Origin: Zygnema circumcarinatum
Taxonomy: Eukaryota; Streptophyta; Zygnematophyceae; Zygnematales; Zygnemataceae
Length of the DNA: 30,433 bases
Direction of reading: 5' to 3'
Assembly: GCA_037447605.1 (NCBI GenBank)
Contig: CM074812.1
Location: 2,874,388 to 2,904,820, forward strand
Shown here: positions 1 to 20,988 of the stretch, piece by piece
Numbering within the stretch: the first letter of the stretch is position 1
Layout: each line of letters starts with the position of its first letter
The notes under the pieces: generated by a model
Seen by the model: only the letters and a program-made list of their open reading frames with translations
What the model was told of the DNA's origin: nothing
The model's database searches: none
Made by a program: the position numbers and the translations under genes

Positions 1-44
1 ATTACAACAACTTTTTCAAACAACAAAAAAAAAAAAACCCTCTC

Positions 45-78
45 AATATTACAACATAAGGCCAAATGTTGTAATATT
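45..78. repeat. Inverted repeat, 13-bp arms
   Basis: Arms 45-57 and 66-78 are perfect reverse complements around an 8-base loop. The arms are AT-rich and read AATATTACAACAT on the left. There is no coding potential. It could be a hairpin or a decayed transposon end. Confidence 0.75.
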
Positions 79-95
79 TAGATTGTTTTTTTTTT

Positions 96-163
96 AAAAC
101 CACACACAAACTGCGAAAACAGAATGTGGCCACATTCTGTCGTAGCAGTTTGTGTGTGGTTTT
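96..163. repeat. Nested 68-bp inverted repeat
   Basis: Outer arms 96-114 and 145-163 (19 bp) are perfect reverse complements. They enclose a perfect 22-bp palindrome at 119-140 centred on GGCC. Only two 4-base stretches (115-118 and 141-144) are unpaired. This is a near-complete cruciform or foldback. No gene is associated with it. Confidence 0.85.
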
Positions 164-192
164 TTTTTGGTTTTTTTCCCATTTTAGGGCTA

Positions 193-211
193 CGTGGCCA
201 CACCTGATTGG
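193..211 (+). promoter_or_regulatory. ERSE-like site (CGTGG-N9-ATTGG)
   Basis: Exact match to the reverse form of CCAAT-N9-CCACG. A one-mismatch copy follows at 246-264 (ACTGG instead of ATTGG). No gene start lies within 2 kb, so regulatory function is not established here. Confidence 0.55.
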
Positions 212-296
212 ATAACAAACATCCAAAAACACACTACAGAACCAACGTGGCAATTTCTGACTGGATAAGAAGTATAACTAATTCCGTTCGTGCTAA

Positions 297-315
297 CCAA
301 TAGGAATGCACCACG
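297..315 (-). promoter_or_regulatory. ERSE-like site (CCAAT-N9-CCACG)
   Basis: Exact CCAAT, nine bases, then CCACG, continuing into the full palindrome CCACGTGG at 311-318. It is in the opposite orientation to the two sites just upstream. Confidence 0.55.
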
Positions 316-395
316 TGGCCACTTTAAACACGCTACGCTACCCTTTAAATACCCTATTTCCAACAATACGTCCCGTAAAACATCATAACCACAAA

Positions 396-965
396 CTGTC
401 GTACATAGAAAACGACACGTGGCAATCACAGAATCGGTACGAGATATACCACATTTTCTACGCATTAAATCCGACGAAACACACAACCAATCATGACGCG
501 CGACGTGGCAACGTCAGACTCGCGGAAACTATACCCCATTTTCATTAAATTCATCATTCACAACCTAACCGAATCCGTACACCACATAAAACATCAAAAT
601 CGAACGCCGTCGCACGAAGTATCGACACGTGGCAATGACAGAATGGGAACGCAATATACCCCATTTTCTGCGCATTCGATCCAACGAAACGCACAACCAA
701 TCAGGACGCGCGACGTGGCAACGTCAGACTCGCGGCAACTATACCCCATTTTCATTAAATTCATCATTCACAACCTAACCGAATCCGTACACCACATAAA
801 ACATCAAAATCGAACGCCGCGGTACGTACAAAACGACACGAGGAAATGACACAATAAGTACGCAATATACCCCATTTTCTGCGCATTCGATCCAACAAAA
901 TGCAACCAATCAGGACGCGCGACGTGGCAACGTCAGACTCGAGGCAACTATACCCCATTTTCATT
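396..965. repeat. 210-bp tandem repeat, about 2.7 copies
   Basis: The block containing GACGCGCGACGTGGCAACG recurs at about 495, 705 and 914, a period of 209-210 bp. Intervening sequence is also conserved, including an ATACCCCATTTTC motif seen twice per unit. Each unit carries two G-box-like cores: an ACACGTGGCAAT form, decayed in the last unit, and a CCAATCAxGACGCGCGACG form, which is one base from the ERSE consensus. No convincing protein is encoded. Confidence 0.8.
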
Positions 966-1043
966 ACATTAATCTTTAATAAATCGAACCCGTCGTACGG
1001 ATCAAAACGACCGCAAAGCTTTTGCCTACGGCAACGCAAAAAA

Positions 1044-1252
1044 ATTCAGGGAGGCGGGATGCAGTATTCAAAATGCAGTGACGGGGTATCATTTTCCTTG
1101 GTTAGCAAAAATAAAATCAGCCGACGGTAGAAGGTGGGTATCGATTCCAAAAAGGTGTTAAAAAAGCATTTTCCGTTTTTAATCCCTTTGGAAATCTGCC
1201 CGGCCGGGAAGGGGTGTTTGGATCCAAAAAAGGGGTGGAAATATCACTACCC
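1044..1252 (+). mobile_element. Solo transposon terminal repeat (right-end type)
   Basis: These 209 bp are nearly identical to the right terminal repeat at 29244-29452 and match the left one (28496-28695) in reverse. The block ends with the same terminus, GGAAATATCACTACCC. No matching left end is seen upstream within the window. It is either a solo end or the right end of an element extending past position 1. The flank after it is an A-run, so a target duplication cannot be judged. Confidence 0.75.
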
Positions 1253-2210
1253 AAAAAAAAAATTGTAATTTTTTTTGCAGGTTTCGAACTGGACAATCAA
1301 CAAGTTAAAATCCATAAATTTGTAATGACGTGTTGGCATGCTCTTTGTCGAGTTGTCAATTCTTGTCCACCCGGTCAAGTCAAAGTATGCCACGTGGCAG
1401 CGACCGCAACAAAATCAACGCCAGAAAATCGAATTTTTCGTCGGCAACATTCACTAAAAACAGACTGTGACAACTGTCGATAGCACGTGTACGATTCTGA
1501 TTGGTCGATGGAAATTTTGACCTCCCTCCAGGACTGCCGCCAGGTGATCCTTGTTTTTCCCGAACCCCATTTGTCGTCATTTTTAAAAATGTATACCCCA
1601 TTTGAGCCCCTCTTAAATCATCATATTTGAAACTCAAACTCCATTTGCACCCCTCCAAAGTCATCATTTCTGAAACTCCAACCCCATTTGTACCCCTTTC
1701 ACTTTCACTTTTTCTGTTCTCTGAATTTCCAGCTGCCCCTCCTCCGCCAGGTCAGCCCCAGCCAAGTCCGTTCCAGCTTGTCCGACCTTTTCAATGCCAC
1801 CTGTCCGATTCCAAGTGGCGGGCCAGGGCACTAACCGATACACCGACATTTCTGCAATATCGGATAACTTTGTCGGTAGCTTCCACCGTACATCACTCGA
1901 CACCCTTCCCAGATTCAACCTTCAATTTACTTCCTGAGATACCACCTGCACCGACAATACCGTACAAATCCAGCAGCTTTTCCCATTCCGTGCATAGAAT
2001 GGTCGTTTTACAACCAGTTTAACTCTCAGTCAGCGCATGGAACGTCAAACTTCTGTTAAACGGAGATCATAGAATGCGTCAGCAACGCCTGGCGACCTGC
2101 CTGGATATCACAAAGTGTACGGACGGAGGGCACTGTACCGCATGTCCGTACAGGGCCTGACTCGGGTTAAATGCGCGCGGTCAGCCGGAGACGAAGAGCG
2201 CCGCCGCTGT
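1253..2210. other. Intergenic, no gene recognised
   Basis: A 43-bp minisatellite with CCCCATTTG cores lies at about 1565-1700 (cores at 1597, 1639 and 1682). A GCCACGTGGC palindrome is at 1389-1398, and a one-mismatch ERSE-like site (CGTGT-N9-ATTGG) is at 1486-1504. A 9-bp inverted repeat (TGTACGGAC/GTCCGTACA) lies at 2116-2152. Short open frames occur, but none resembles a protein family. Confidence 0.6.
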
Positions 2211-2720
2211 TCTGAGGGAGAGGGAGAGGGAGTGGGAGGGAGAGAGGGAGAGGGAGGTCGAGCGGGAGAGGGAGAGGGAGTGGGAGGGAGAGAGGGAGAG
2301 GGAGGTCGAGCGGGAGAGGGAGGGAGAGAGGGAGAGAGAGGGAGAGGGAGAGGGAGAGAGAGAGAAGGACAGAGAGAGGAAGAGGGGAAGAAAGGGAGAG
2401 GGAGAGAGTGAGAGAGGCAGAGGGAGTGAGAGGGAGAGAGAGGGGGAGTGGAAGAGAGAGAGGGGCAGAGAGGGAGAGGGGGGGAGAGAAAGGGAGAGGG
2501 AGAGACAGGGAAAACGAGGGAGGGTGAGACAGAGAGAGAGGGAGTGGGAGAGATAGAAATTGGCAGAGAGTGGAAGGGGGGAGAGAGAAAGGGAGGGGAG
2601 AGAGAGTGTGAGAGAGGCACAGGGAGTGAGAGAGGGAAATATAGCGAGAGAGAGAGTGATATAGAGTGTGTAGGATAGAGAGAGACTGATAGAGCGGAGT
2701 GAGATAGAGACAGAGAGATA
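2211..2720. repeat. GA-rich (polypurine) microsatellite tract
   Basis: About 500 bp of GGGAGA/GAGA repeats on the plus strand, containing a duplicated 60-bp segment near 2215-2330. It stops about a dozen bases before the start codon at 2732, so it forms the 5' flank or leader of the NIDO-LRR gene. Open frames through it are low-complexity artefacts. Confidence 0.85.
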
Positions 2721-2731
2721 TAACCTCCAAG

Positions 2732-12948
<10,217 letters not shown>

Positions 12949-13388
12949 TCAGTTGGTTAAATGGTTAGTTAGGTGGTGGAGTGCCTCGTGGACAGATATG
13001 TGTCGACGACCGTACGGGAATGGGATGTAGAAACCACGAGAGGGGTATCATTTTGGGGTATAAATTTTGGGGCATAAATTGTAATTTAATTGTGACATTA
13101 ATGTGATTTTTTACTTTCGAGAAAATTGTCCACAAGTCGTCTCTCTCCCCCCCTCTCTCTCTCTGTGGTTGATCTATGAGGCGTAGGGTACAGGATTGCT
13201 CGGATTACTTTTACTATTACTATTTCTGCTTTATTTGGCCTTAAGAGTTAGTATTTTGTTTATGGTTGATGTTATTTGAGGGGGAGAGGGAGGGGGGGGG
13301 GGGTCGTAAGTCGGCGAGGGTTAACATTAAGAATGTGTTCAGGTTTAACTTTCAAGGCAAGGACTAACGTTAACAGGGAGAGAGCGAG

Positions 13389-13457
<69 letters not shown>

Positions 13458-13927
13458 GAGAGGGAGAGAGACAGACAGACAGACTGATAGTTCGGATCAA
13501 CTTGACCTTTCGGATTCAGGAACTGCGACACAAGACCCACCTCAATTGGGTTTCAAGAAAACTCCTTCCTTTTCAATCACGTCAAATGCAAATAGATAAA
13601 GACACACAAACCGTCCACATGCAATGAACCTCCGCTGAACCCACCAAAAAAGGGGAGACAGAGTCCCCCCTAAACCGCTAAAACCACTCTATTCTGTATT
13701 ACCTTACCCCCTCTATCCCTCTCTCCCTCTCTCTCTTCCTCTCAATCTCTCTCTATCCCTCTCCCTCTCCCCTATCTCTCTTTCTCTCTCGCCTTCTCCC
13801 CTCTCTCTGTCTCTCCCACTCTCTCTCTCTCTCTCTCCCTCTCTTTCTCTCTCTCCCTCCCTTCCCTCCCTCTCTTTTTAGAAAACCCTAATTTTGACCA
13901 AAAAAAAGACCTTGAGGACCTCCGAAT
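12949..13927. other. Convergent intergenic spacer
   Basis: Lies between the 3' ends of the NIDO-LRR gene (+) and FKGP (-). It has short TTAGTCAGTTGG-like repeats at 12920-12980, a G-run then a (GA)n tract at 13285-13480, and a CT-rich tract at 13705-13880. No gene recognised. It presumably holds both 3' UTRs. Confidence 0.65.
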
Positions 13928-14480
13928 TCATCCTTCCCATAAGCTCCACTCATAAACCTTCACAGGCTCTCCCATTCGACCCAAAATTTCCTTTATTTTA
14001 TTTGCATCCTCCTCGCTTTTCCCCAATATGATGCCAAACCCTCCCCCTCCCGCGCCTACCAACTTGTATCCATGACTCAACGGAGCAACGGAACGGAACA
14101 GAGCGTCTACATGTGGATTGCTACAGTTCGGATCCAGTTCTTGATGGATGTTCCATGTCTCAGTTAAGACCTGCCCAAGTTCACGGAGATTTCCCATAGC
14201 CAAAAATCGCCGTCCGATGTCTGCAAGCTTAGTGAGCCGTTCTATGGACAAAATTTGACGGACGTTCCGTTGGAGGTAACGGCGGACGACTTTCTGTAAT
14301 ACGTCGCGGGCGAGACGAACCTGGACGGAATACGACAAGAGAGGGAGGGAGGGAGGGGTGGAGAGAGAGGGAGGGGAGGAGGGAGGGAGGGAGAGAGAGA
14401 GAGGGAGAGAGATAGAGGGTAGAGGGAGAGAGAAAGAGAGAGAGTGATGGGAGAGGTCGAGGGGGAGAGAGAGGTGGAGA

Positions 14481-14522
<42 letters not shown>

Positions 14523-17500
14523 TAGAGGGGGACAGATTGACGAGGGAGGGACAGGGGGACAGATAAGCGAGAGAAGGAAAGAATAGTGTGAGGGAAGGGG
14601 GGAGACAGAGGAGTTGGAAGAGAGGGAAACAGGAGGCGAGGGAGAGGAGAGGAGAGAGAGAGAGAGAGAGAGAAACAGAAAGGTTATAATCAGCAGTACG
14701 AAAGAACAATATCGAGCTAACTCTCACGTTGGCATACACATTTCCACTATTCTCTTAAGAGATTCAGAGCCCCTTCCCTCTCTCTCTCTCTCCCTCTCTC
14801 ACAGTTTCCCCATTACAAACCCAAACAAGCAAATTTTCCAGCTCTCTGAACCCTAAATCGAAAAAAAAAAAGTTCGGGTTAAGGGCACCACCTTTCCAGT
14901 AAAGACCACCACCAGCTGTGCCTCTAACGCCTCCTTTAACGAGGGCAAAAGCGGGAGCTCCTCCACCTTTAAAGTGATCGGATTGGTCGGATAACTGGAA
15001 GTGCATTTAATGCCCGGAAAAAGACCCCCCACTTGGTCTTGCCACCCCCCTCCCGTTCCCATTTTTTGCTCCAATAAAAGCACCAAATTGCTCACAAGCG
15101 AATTTTCCACACATGGAACGGCGGCTCCGTTTGCAGTTCCGTTTGCAGTTCCGTTCGGTTCTCCGTTGGAGTCTTTTTGTCGTATGCGGATGAGAAGAAG
15201 AGCTTTGACGAGAGCGGCTGCGAGAATGCTGGAAGTGCCCAAACCGCTGCCACGTGGCACGTGGGCCCACGTCTCGATCTCGAGGCCCCATCCGACGGCT
15301 GAGATCGCGCCACCTGGCGGGGGAGGCGGTGGGGCCCACCGCCACGTGGCACCGGCGAAGCCCGTGACGAGGAGGGCGGCTTTGACGAGGCAGAAGGGGT
15401 CCTCCGTGGAGAGGTGTTCGGATAGTGTGAACGGGTCAGAAATAGTCTGAACGTTGCCGGAGTCGTCTTTCATGCGGATGCCTGCGGGAGGGAGAAGGGG
15501 GGGGGGGAAGAGAGAGGAAAGCGACAGAGGGGGGGATATAGGGAGGTGCAGAGAAGAGAGAGAGAGGAGAGAGAGGAGAGAGAGGAGAGGCGAGAGGAGA
15601 GAGAGAAGGGGAGGGAGAGAGAGGAAAGCGACAGTGGGGGAGATGCAGAGAGGTGCAGAGAGAGAGAGGAGAGAGTGGAGAGGCGAGAGGAGAGAGGAGA
15701 GAGAGCGGGGGAAGAGAGAGTGAAGAAAGTGAAAGTGGGGGAGATACAGAGAGGTGCAGAGAGAGAAAAAGAGAGGAAAGTTGAGAGGAGAAAGAGAAGG
15801 GGGGAGAGAGAGGAAAGCGACAGAGGGGGAGATACAGAGGTGAAGAGCGAGAGGGGAGAGAGGAGAGGAGAGAGAGCGGGAGGGGAGAACGAGAGGAAAG
15901 CGAAAGTGGGGGAGATACAGGGAGGTTCAGGAAGAGAGAGAGGAGAGAGAGGAGAGGGGAGAGGAGAGAGAGAGAAGGAAAGAGAGGGAGAGAGGGGGGA
16001 AGCGGAGGCGGCAGGCATTCAGAAAGGGGCAACGGGAAAGACTCCGGACGGGGGGGGGGGGAAGGCAAGAACTCATTGACTTAGAGAGGTTCAACTGAGA
16101 CTTGTTCTATGTAGAAACTAAATTAAACCCCGATCTCCTATCTACTGAGAGGGCTTCTACTCCACAGTACATATGAAAGAGAAAAGCATTAAAAGAAAAA
16201 AAAAAAAAAATGGATGTTCGTATAGGATGATGTTGACACATGCCCTTCCAATACCACCCCACCTCCTACCCCCTTCCCTTTTTCATCTCCGACCCTTGCA
16301 CACAGGACAATAGTAAAAGATACAAAAATGAAAAAAGAACAAACAAACCTGAAACAACGTAAAAACAAAGAAGAGAATAGACATGGAGACAATGACACAG
16401 ATATAAAAACATGGACACATGGAACACCCCCACCCCTCCTTCCCCTTCCCCTCTCTCCCCCTCTCCCCATCCCCCCNNNNNNNNNNNNNNNNNNNNNNNN
16501 NNNNNNNNNNNNNNNNNNNNNNNNNNNNNNNNNNNNNNNNNNNNNNNNNNNNNNNNNNNNNNNNNNNNNNNNNNNNNNNNNNNNNNNNNNNNNNNNNNNN
16601 NNNNNNNNNNNNNNNNNNNNNNNNNNNNNNNNNNNNNNNNNNNNNNNNNNNNNNNNNNNNNNNNNNNNNNNNNNNNNNNNNNNNNNNNNNNNNNNNNNNN
16701 NNNNNNNNNNNNNNNNNNNNNNNNNNNNNNNNNNNNNNNNNNNNNNNNNNNNNNNNNNNNNNNNNNNNNNNNNNNNNNNNNNNNNNNNNNNNNNNNNNNN
16801 NNNNNNNNNCCCCCCCCCTTTAAAAAAAAAAAAAAAAGCCGGAAAAAAAACTGACCAGGTAGCACGAAACCCATTTTTTTTTGTCCAATCGCTTCGGCCG
16901 TCTCCTCTCCCACCGCCTGCCAGATGGCGTCCTCCAGTGCTGCCACGTCAGCAGTCGTGTGGTCCCCACCGCCAGCGTGGCACAGATCCATCATGACCTG
17001 CAGAACTCGGCTCCGCGGAATTCCCAGCCAATCGCGTTCCGCCACGTGGCGCCCCGTTTGGTTTCCCTCAACGGCCGTCCGTAAAACGGACAAAAACGGA
17101 GCTCCGTTGTGACCAACGGAACTGACCCCGTTTCCATGTGCAAAAGCAAAATTTTGGGCCAATTTTTCGCAGACCTCCTTCCCCTCTGCTTCTCCTCTCT
17201 GTAAGAGAAGTCCGGTCAGGTCCGAAAAGTTTCGAGCCAGCCCGCCGACTTCTATACTCATTTTTGCCATTTTTTCTGCCACGTCAGCACGTCGCTGACT
17301 CAGCGTTCTGTCGAGAGTGGGAAAATCGATCAAAGCGTGAATTTCTGAGAGAGAAAATCTCTTGAGATTGCGCCACTTGGCGGCCTCTGATTGGAGCTCC
17401 TCTTCCTCGGATCCGCCACGTGGCAAGCTCCCCATAAGCCACATGGCAGTTTTTAGACCCTCCAAAGGGGAGGAAACTATCGGAAAAAGTTGAGCATGCC

Positions 17501-18655
17501 ATAAATTATGGGGAGTTGACTTTATCGAATTACTCTGTTGGGGTATCCTTAAATCATTGTTTCTCCCATTTTCCATTTTTTCATTCATAGAATTTGGCCA
17601 AATTTCCTCCTTTTCTATGCCTCTCTCATATAGCCAGGTCGCCCATGGTTTCCCACAGAAGGTCCCCCCTTTCGCGGAAGCTTCCTTTGGGTTGTCTTCT
17701 ACTCCGCAGCAAAGTATAGCTTCTTTGTTGTTAAGAATCGGTACTCCCCAAAGACAGGAATGATCCGGGACCACAAGAGCCAATCCTGAAGCGCCACGTG
17801 GCATGACACGTGGCGTGGTGGGAGAGGCTGAGGAGGTATCGATTCCGATGAGGATGCTTCTGTTTCCGATCCGTACGCCTCCACTGAGAACGGAACTGAA
17901 GATCATGGAACCTTCTCCCACGCTGCACCCGTTCCGTACTTCGCTTTCTACAAGGGTGGCGGAGGGTGCCACGTGGCAGTCTGTAGAGGAGGCGGAGATG
18001 CTGAGGTGGCGCCGCGCCATTCGTCCGTTGTAGGAGGAAGAGAAGTGGTCGAGAATTTCAGTTGACGTTCCGAAATGCAAAAATTTCAGTTCCGCTGTCA
18101 CAGTTAAGGGGAGGATATATGGAAGATTTAGCAGTTTTAGGGTTTGACAGACATTGGCTTGAGAGGACTTGTCTTGGTTGACAGGGGGGAGAGAGAGGGA
18201 GGGAAAGGGAGAGGGAGAGAGGGAGGAAGTGAGGAAGGGAGAGGGGCAGAGAGAGAGGGAGGGGAAGAGAGGAAGAGAGGAGGGGAGAGCGAGAGAGGGA
18301 GAGAGGGAGAGAGGGAGAGTGAGAGCAAGAGAGAGAGTGAGAGAAAGGGAGAGTGAGAGAGGAAGAGAGAGAGTGAGAGAGCAAGAGAGAGAGGGAGAGT
18401 GAGAGCACAAGAGAGAGGGAGAGGGAGAGAGAGCAAGAGAGAGGGAAAGGAAGAGTGAGAGACCAAGAGAGTGAGTGAGAGAGCGTGAGAGAGTAAGAGA
18501 GAGGCAGAAGGAGAGAGAGCGAGAGAGAGAGTGAGAGAGCAAGCGAGAGAGAGAGAGGGTGAGTGCGAGAGCAAGAGAGAGGGAGTGGGAGAGTGGGAGA
18601 GCAAGAGAGAGAGAGAGAAAGAGGGAGAAAGCAAGAGAGAGGGAGAGGGAGAGAG

Positions 18656-18691
<36 letters not shown>

Positions 18692-19806
18692 TACGCGCCA
18701 CGTGGTGGTAGAGGCGGCGTCCTTTGAGTGCCGCAATGAGCCTCCCCCCGAGAGGGCGCGCTGCCAGCCAGGCGTGACGTGACGGGACCAAGGCGCCCGC
18801 CAGCTCCTCGTATAGACTCATCTGGGGGGGGAGAGAGAGAGAGGGAGAGAGGGAGGGAGAGAGAGAGAATGGGGGGGGGAGAGGGAATGGGAGGAGAGAC
18901 GGTGAGAGGGAGGAGAAGGGGCGAGAGAGACACCGAGAGAGAGAGGGAGAGAGAGAGAATGGGGGGGGGAGAGGGAATGGGAGGAGAGACGGTGAGAGGG
19001 AGGAGAAGGGGCGAGAGAGACACCGAGAGAGAGAGAGGGAGAGAGAGAGAATGGGGGGAGAGGGAATGGGAGGAGAGACGGTGAGAGGGAGGAGAAGGGG
19101 CGAGAGAGACACCGAGAGAGAGAGGGAGAGAGAGAGAATGGGGGGGGGAGAGGGAATGGGAGGAGAGACGGCGAGAGGGAGGAGAAGGGGCGAGAGAGAC
19201 ACCGAGAGAGAGAGGGAGAGAGAGAGAATGGGGGGGGGAGAGGGAATGGGAGGAGAGACGGTGAGAGGGAGGAGAAGGGGCGAGAGAGACACCGAGAGAG
19301 AGAGGGAGAGAGAGAGAATGGGGGGGGGAGAGGGAATGGGAGGAGAGACGGTGAGAGGGAGGAGAAGGGGCGAGAGAGACACCGAGAGAGAGAGGGAGAG
19401 AGAGAGAATGGGGGGGGGAGAGGGAATGGGAGGAGAGACGGTGAGAGGGAGGAGAAGGGGCGAGAGAGACACCGAGAGAGAGAGAGGGAAAGAGAGAGAA
19501 CGGGGTGGAGAGAGGGCGAGAGAAAGCGGCAGGGGAAAGAGCGACCGCGAGAGAGAGAGAGAGCGAACGAGGGGGGGAAGAGAGAATGGGGGGAGAGAGA
19601 GAGAGAGAGCGGCAGGGGAGAGGGAGACCGAGGGAGAAGATAGAGACAGAGAAATCGGAGGGAAAGAACGGGCGGGAACGAGAATGAGGGGAGGGAGAGA
19701 GAGAACAGGGGGGAGTGAGACATTGCACTTGAGGAAGTGAGGGAGAGAATGGGGGGAGAGAGCGAGAGAACAGCGGGAGAGAGAGGCACAGAGAGAGAGA
19801 GTGAAC

Positions 19807-19842
<36 letters not shown>

Positions 19843-20940
19843 AAGAAGGCTAGGCTAGGGCTCTATGAGCTTTACCTCCTCCTTTGTCTCCAGGAGTTCC
19901 TCCAAAGGATTTGGCTCCGAAACCGCGAGTCCAATCAGATCGTGCCACGTGGCTCCCCGCATAGCAAAGATCCCCGTGTCCAGGAGCGCTGCTCCGTTCC
20001 CCACAACGGCTCCATGTTGGACCATTTCCGTTACCGTTGGCTTCTGTAGCAAGCCAGCGACCAATGGGACGCTGCCACCTGGCGGCAGACCCCCATCCAG
20101 TATCACTCCGTGACGTGACGCGACATCTAAAGCTGACGGAACGGTAACTACAACGGCTCCGTTTTCTGGAACTGACATGGAACCGGAGTCGAAGCAGGCG
20201 AGAACATCTCCCGTCATGATGAGGAGGCCACCTGGCAGCCCCCCATTGGCTAAAATTTCAATTTTTTTAGGAATAAAACTTTTTCACTCCTCCGAAATTG
20301 AAAGTTTTGTTGAATATAAAGCAGTCTGAGCTGAAGGTGAAATTCTTTTCGAAAAAAGGACCTTAAGGATTGTTAAAGATTCATGATTTTTCAAAAAAAT
20401 GGGGGTTTCAGGGAGTTTGAAGGTAAAGTATATGCAGGAAAAATACATGTATAAATTAATATACGGGATAGCCTTTGTAGGGTAGAGTAAGGTATAAATT
20501 AAAAACTCTAATAGTATTTTTGAAATATCTTTACATGCTTTTTCTTAAGTTTTGTCTCTCTCCCTCCCTCCCGCCTCCTCCCCCCCTCACCCCTCTCCCT
20601 CTCTTGCCCTCCCCTCCGCCTCCCCCTGCCCTCTCCCTCCCACTTCTCTCTCTCTCTCCCGCTCTCTCCCTATCCGCCAAACTTTTCTCTCCCTCCTCCC
20701 TCCCTTCCCCCCTCTCCTCGCCGTCCCTCACTTCCTCCCGCTCTCCCCTCCTGCTCCCCACTCCCCCTATCCCTCTCCCCCTCCTCCTCCCACTCTCCCT
20801 CTCCCTCTTCTTCTCCCTCTCCCTCTCCCTCTCCCAATCTCGCTCTCCCCCCCTCTCTCTCCCTCTCTTTCTCTCTGCCTCTCCCTCTTCCTCTCTCTCT
20901 ATCCCGCTCTCTCTCCCTCTTTCTCTCTCTACTCTCTCTC

Positions 20941-20988
<48 letters not shown>

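Noticed and set aside
17376-17394. Counting every ACGTG core as an ERSE-like site
   Set aside because: Several copies (for example 8821, 15250, 15342, 17969, 21877, 22501) have no ATTGG at the fixed distance, so only exact or one-mismatch bipartite sites were counted.
16266-19808. A minus-strand open frame of over 1,100 codons
   Set aside because: It runs through the N gap, a 90-bp minisatellite and CT repeats. Only the parts matching exons 16856-18094 and 18695-18821 are real FKGP coding sequence.
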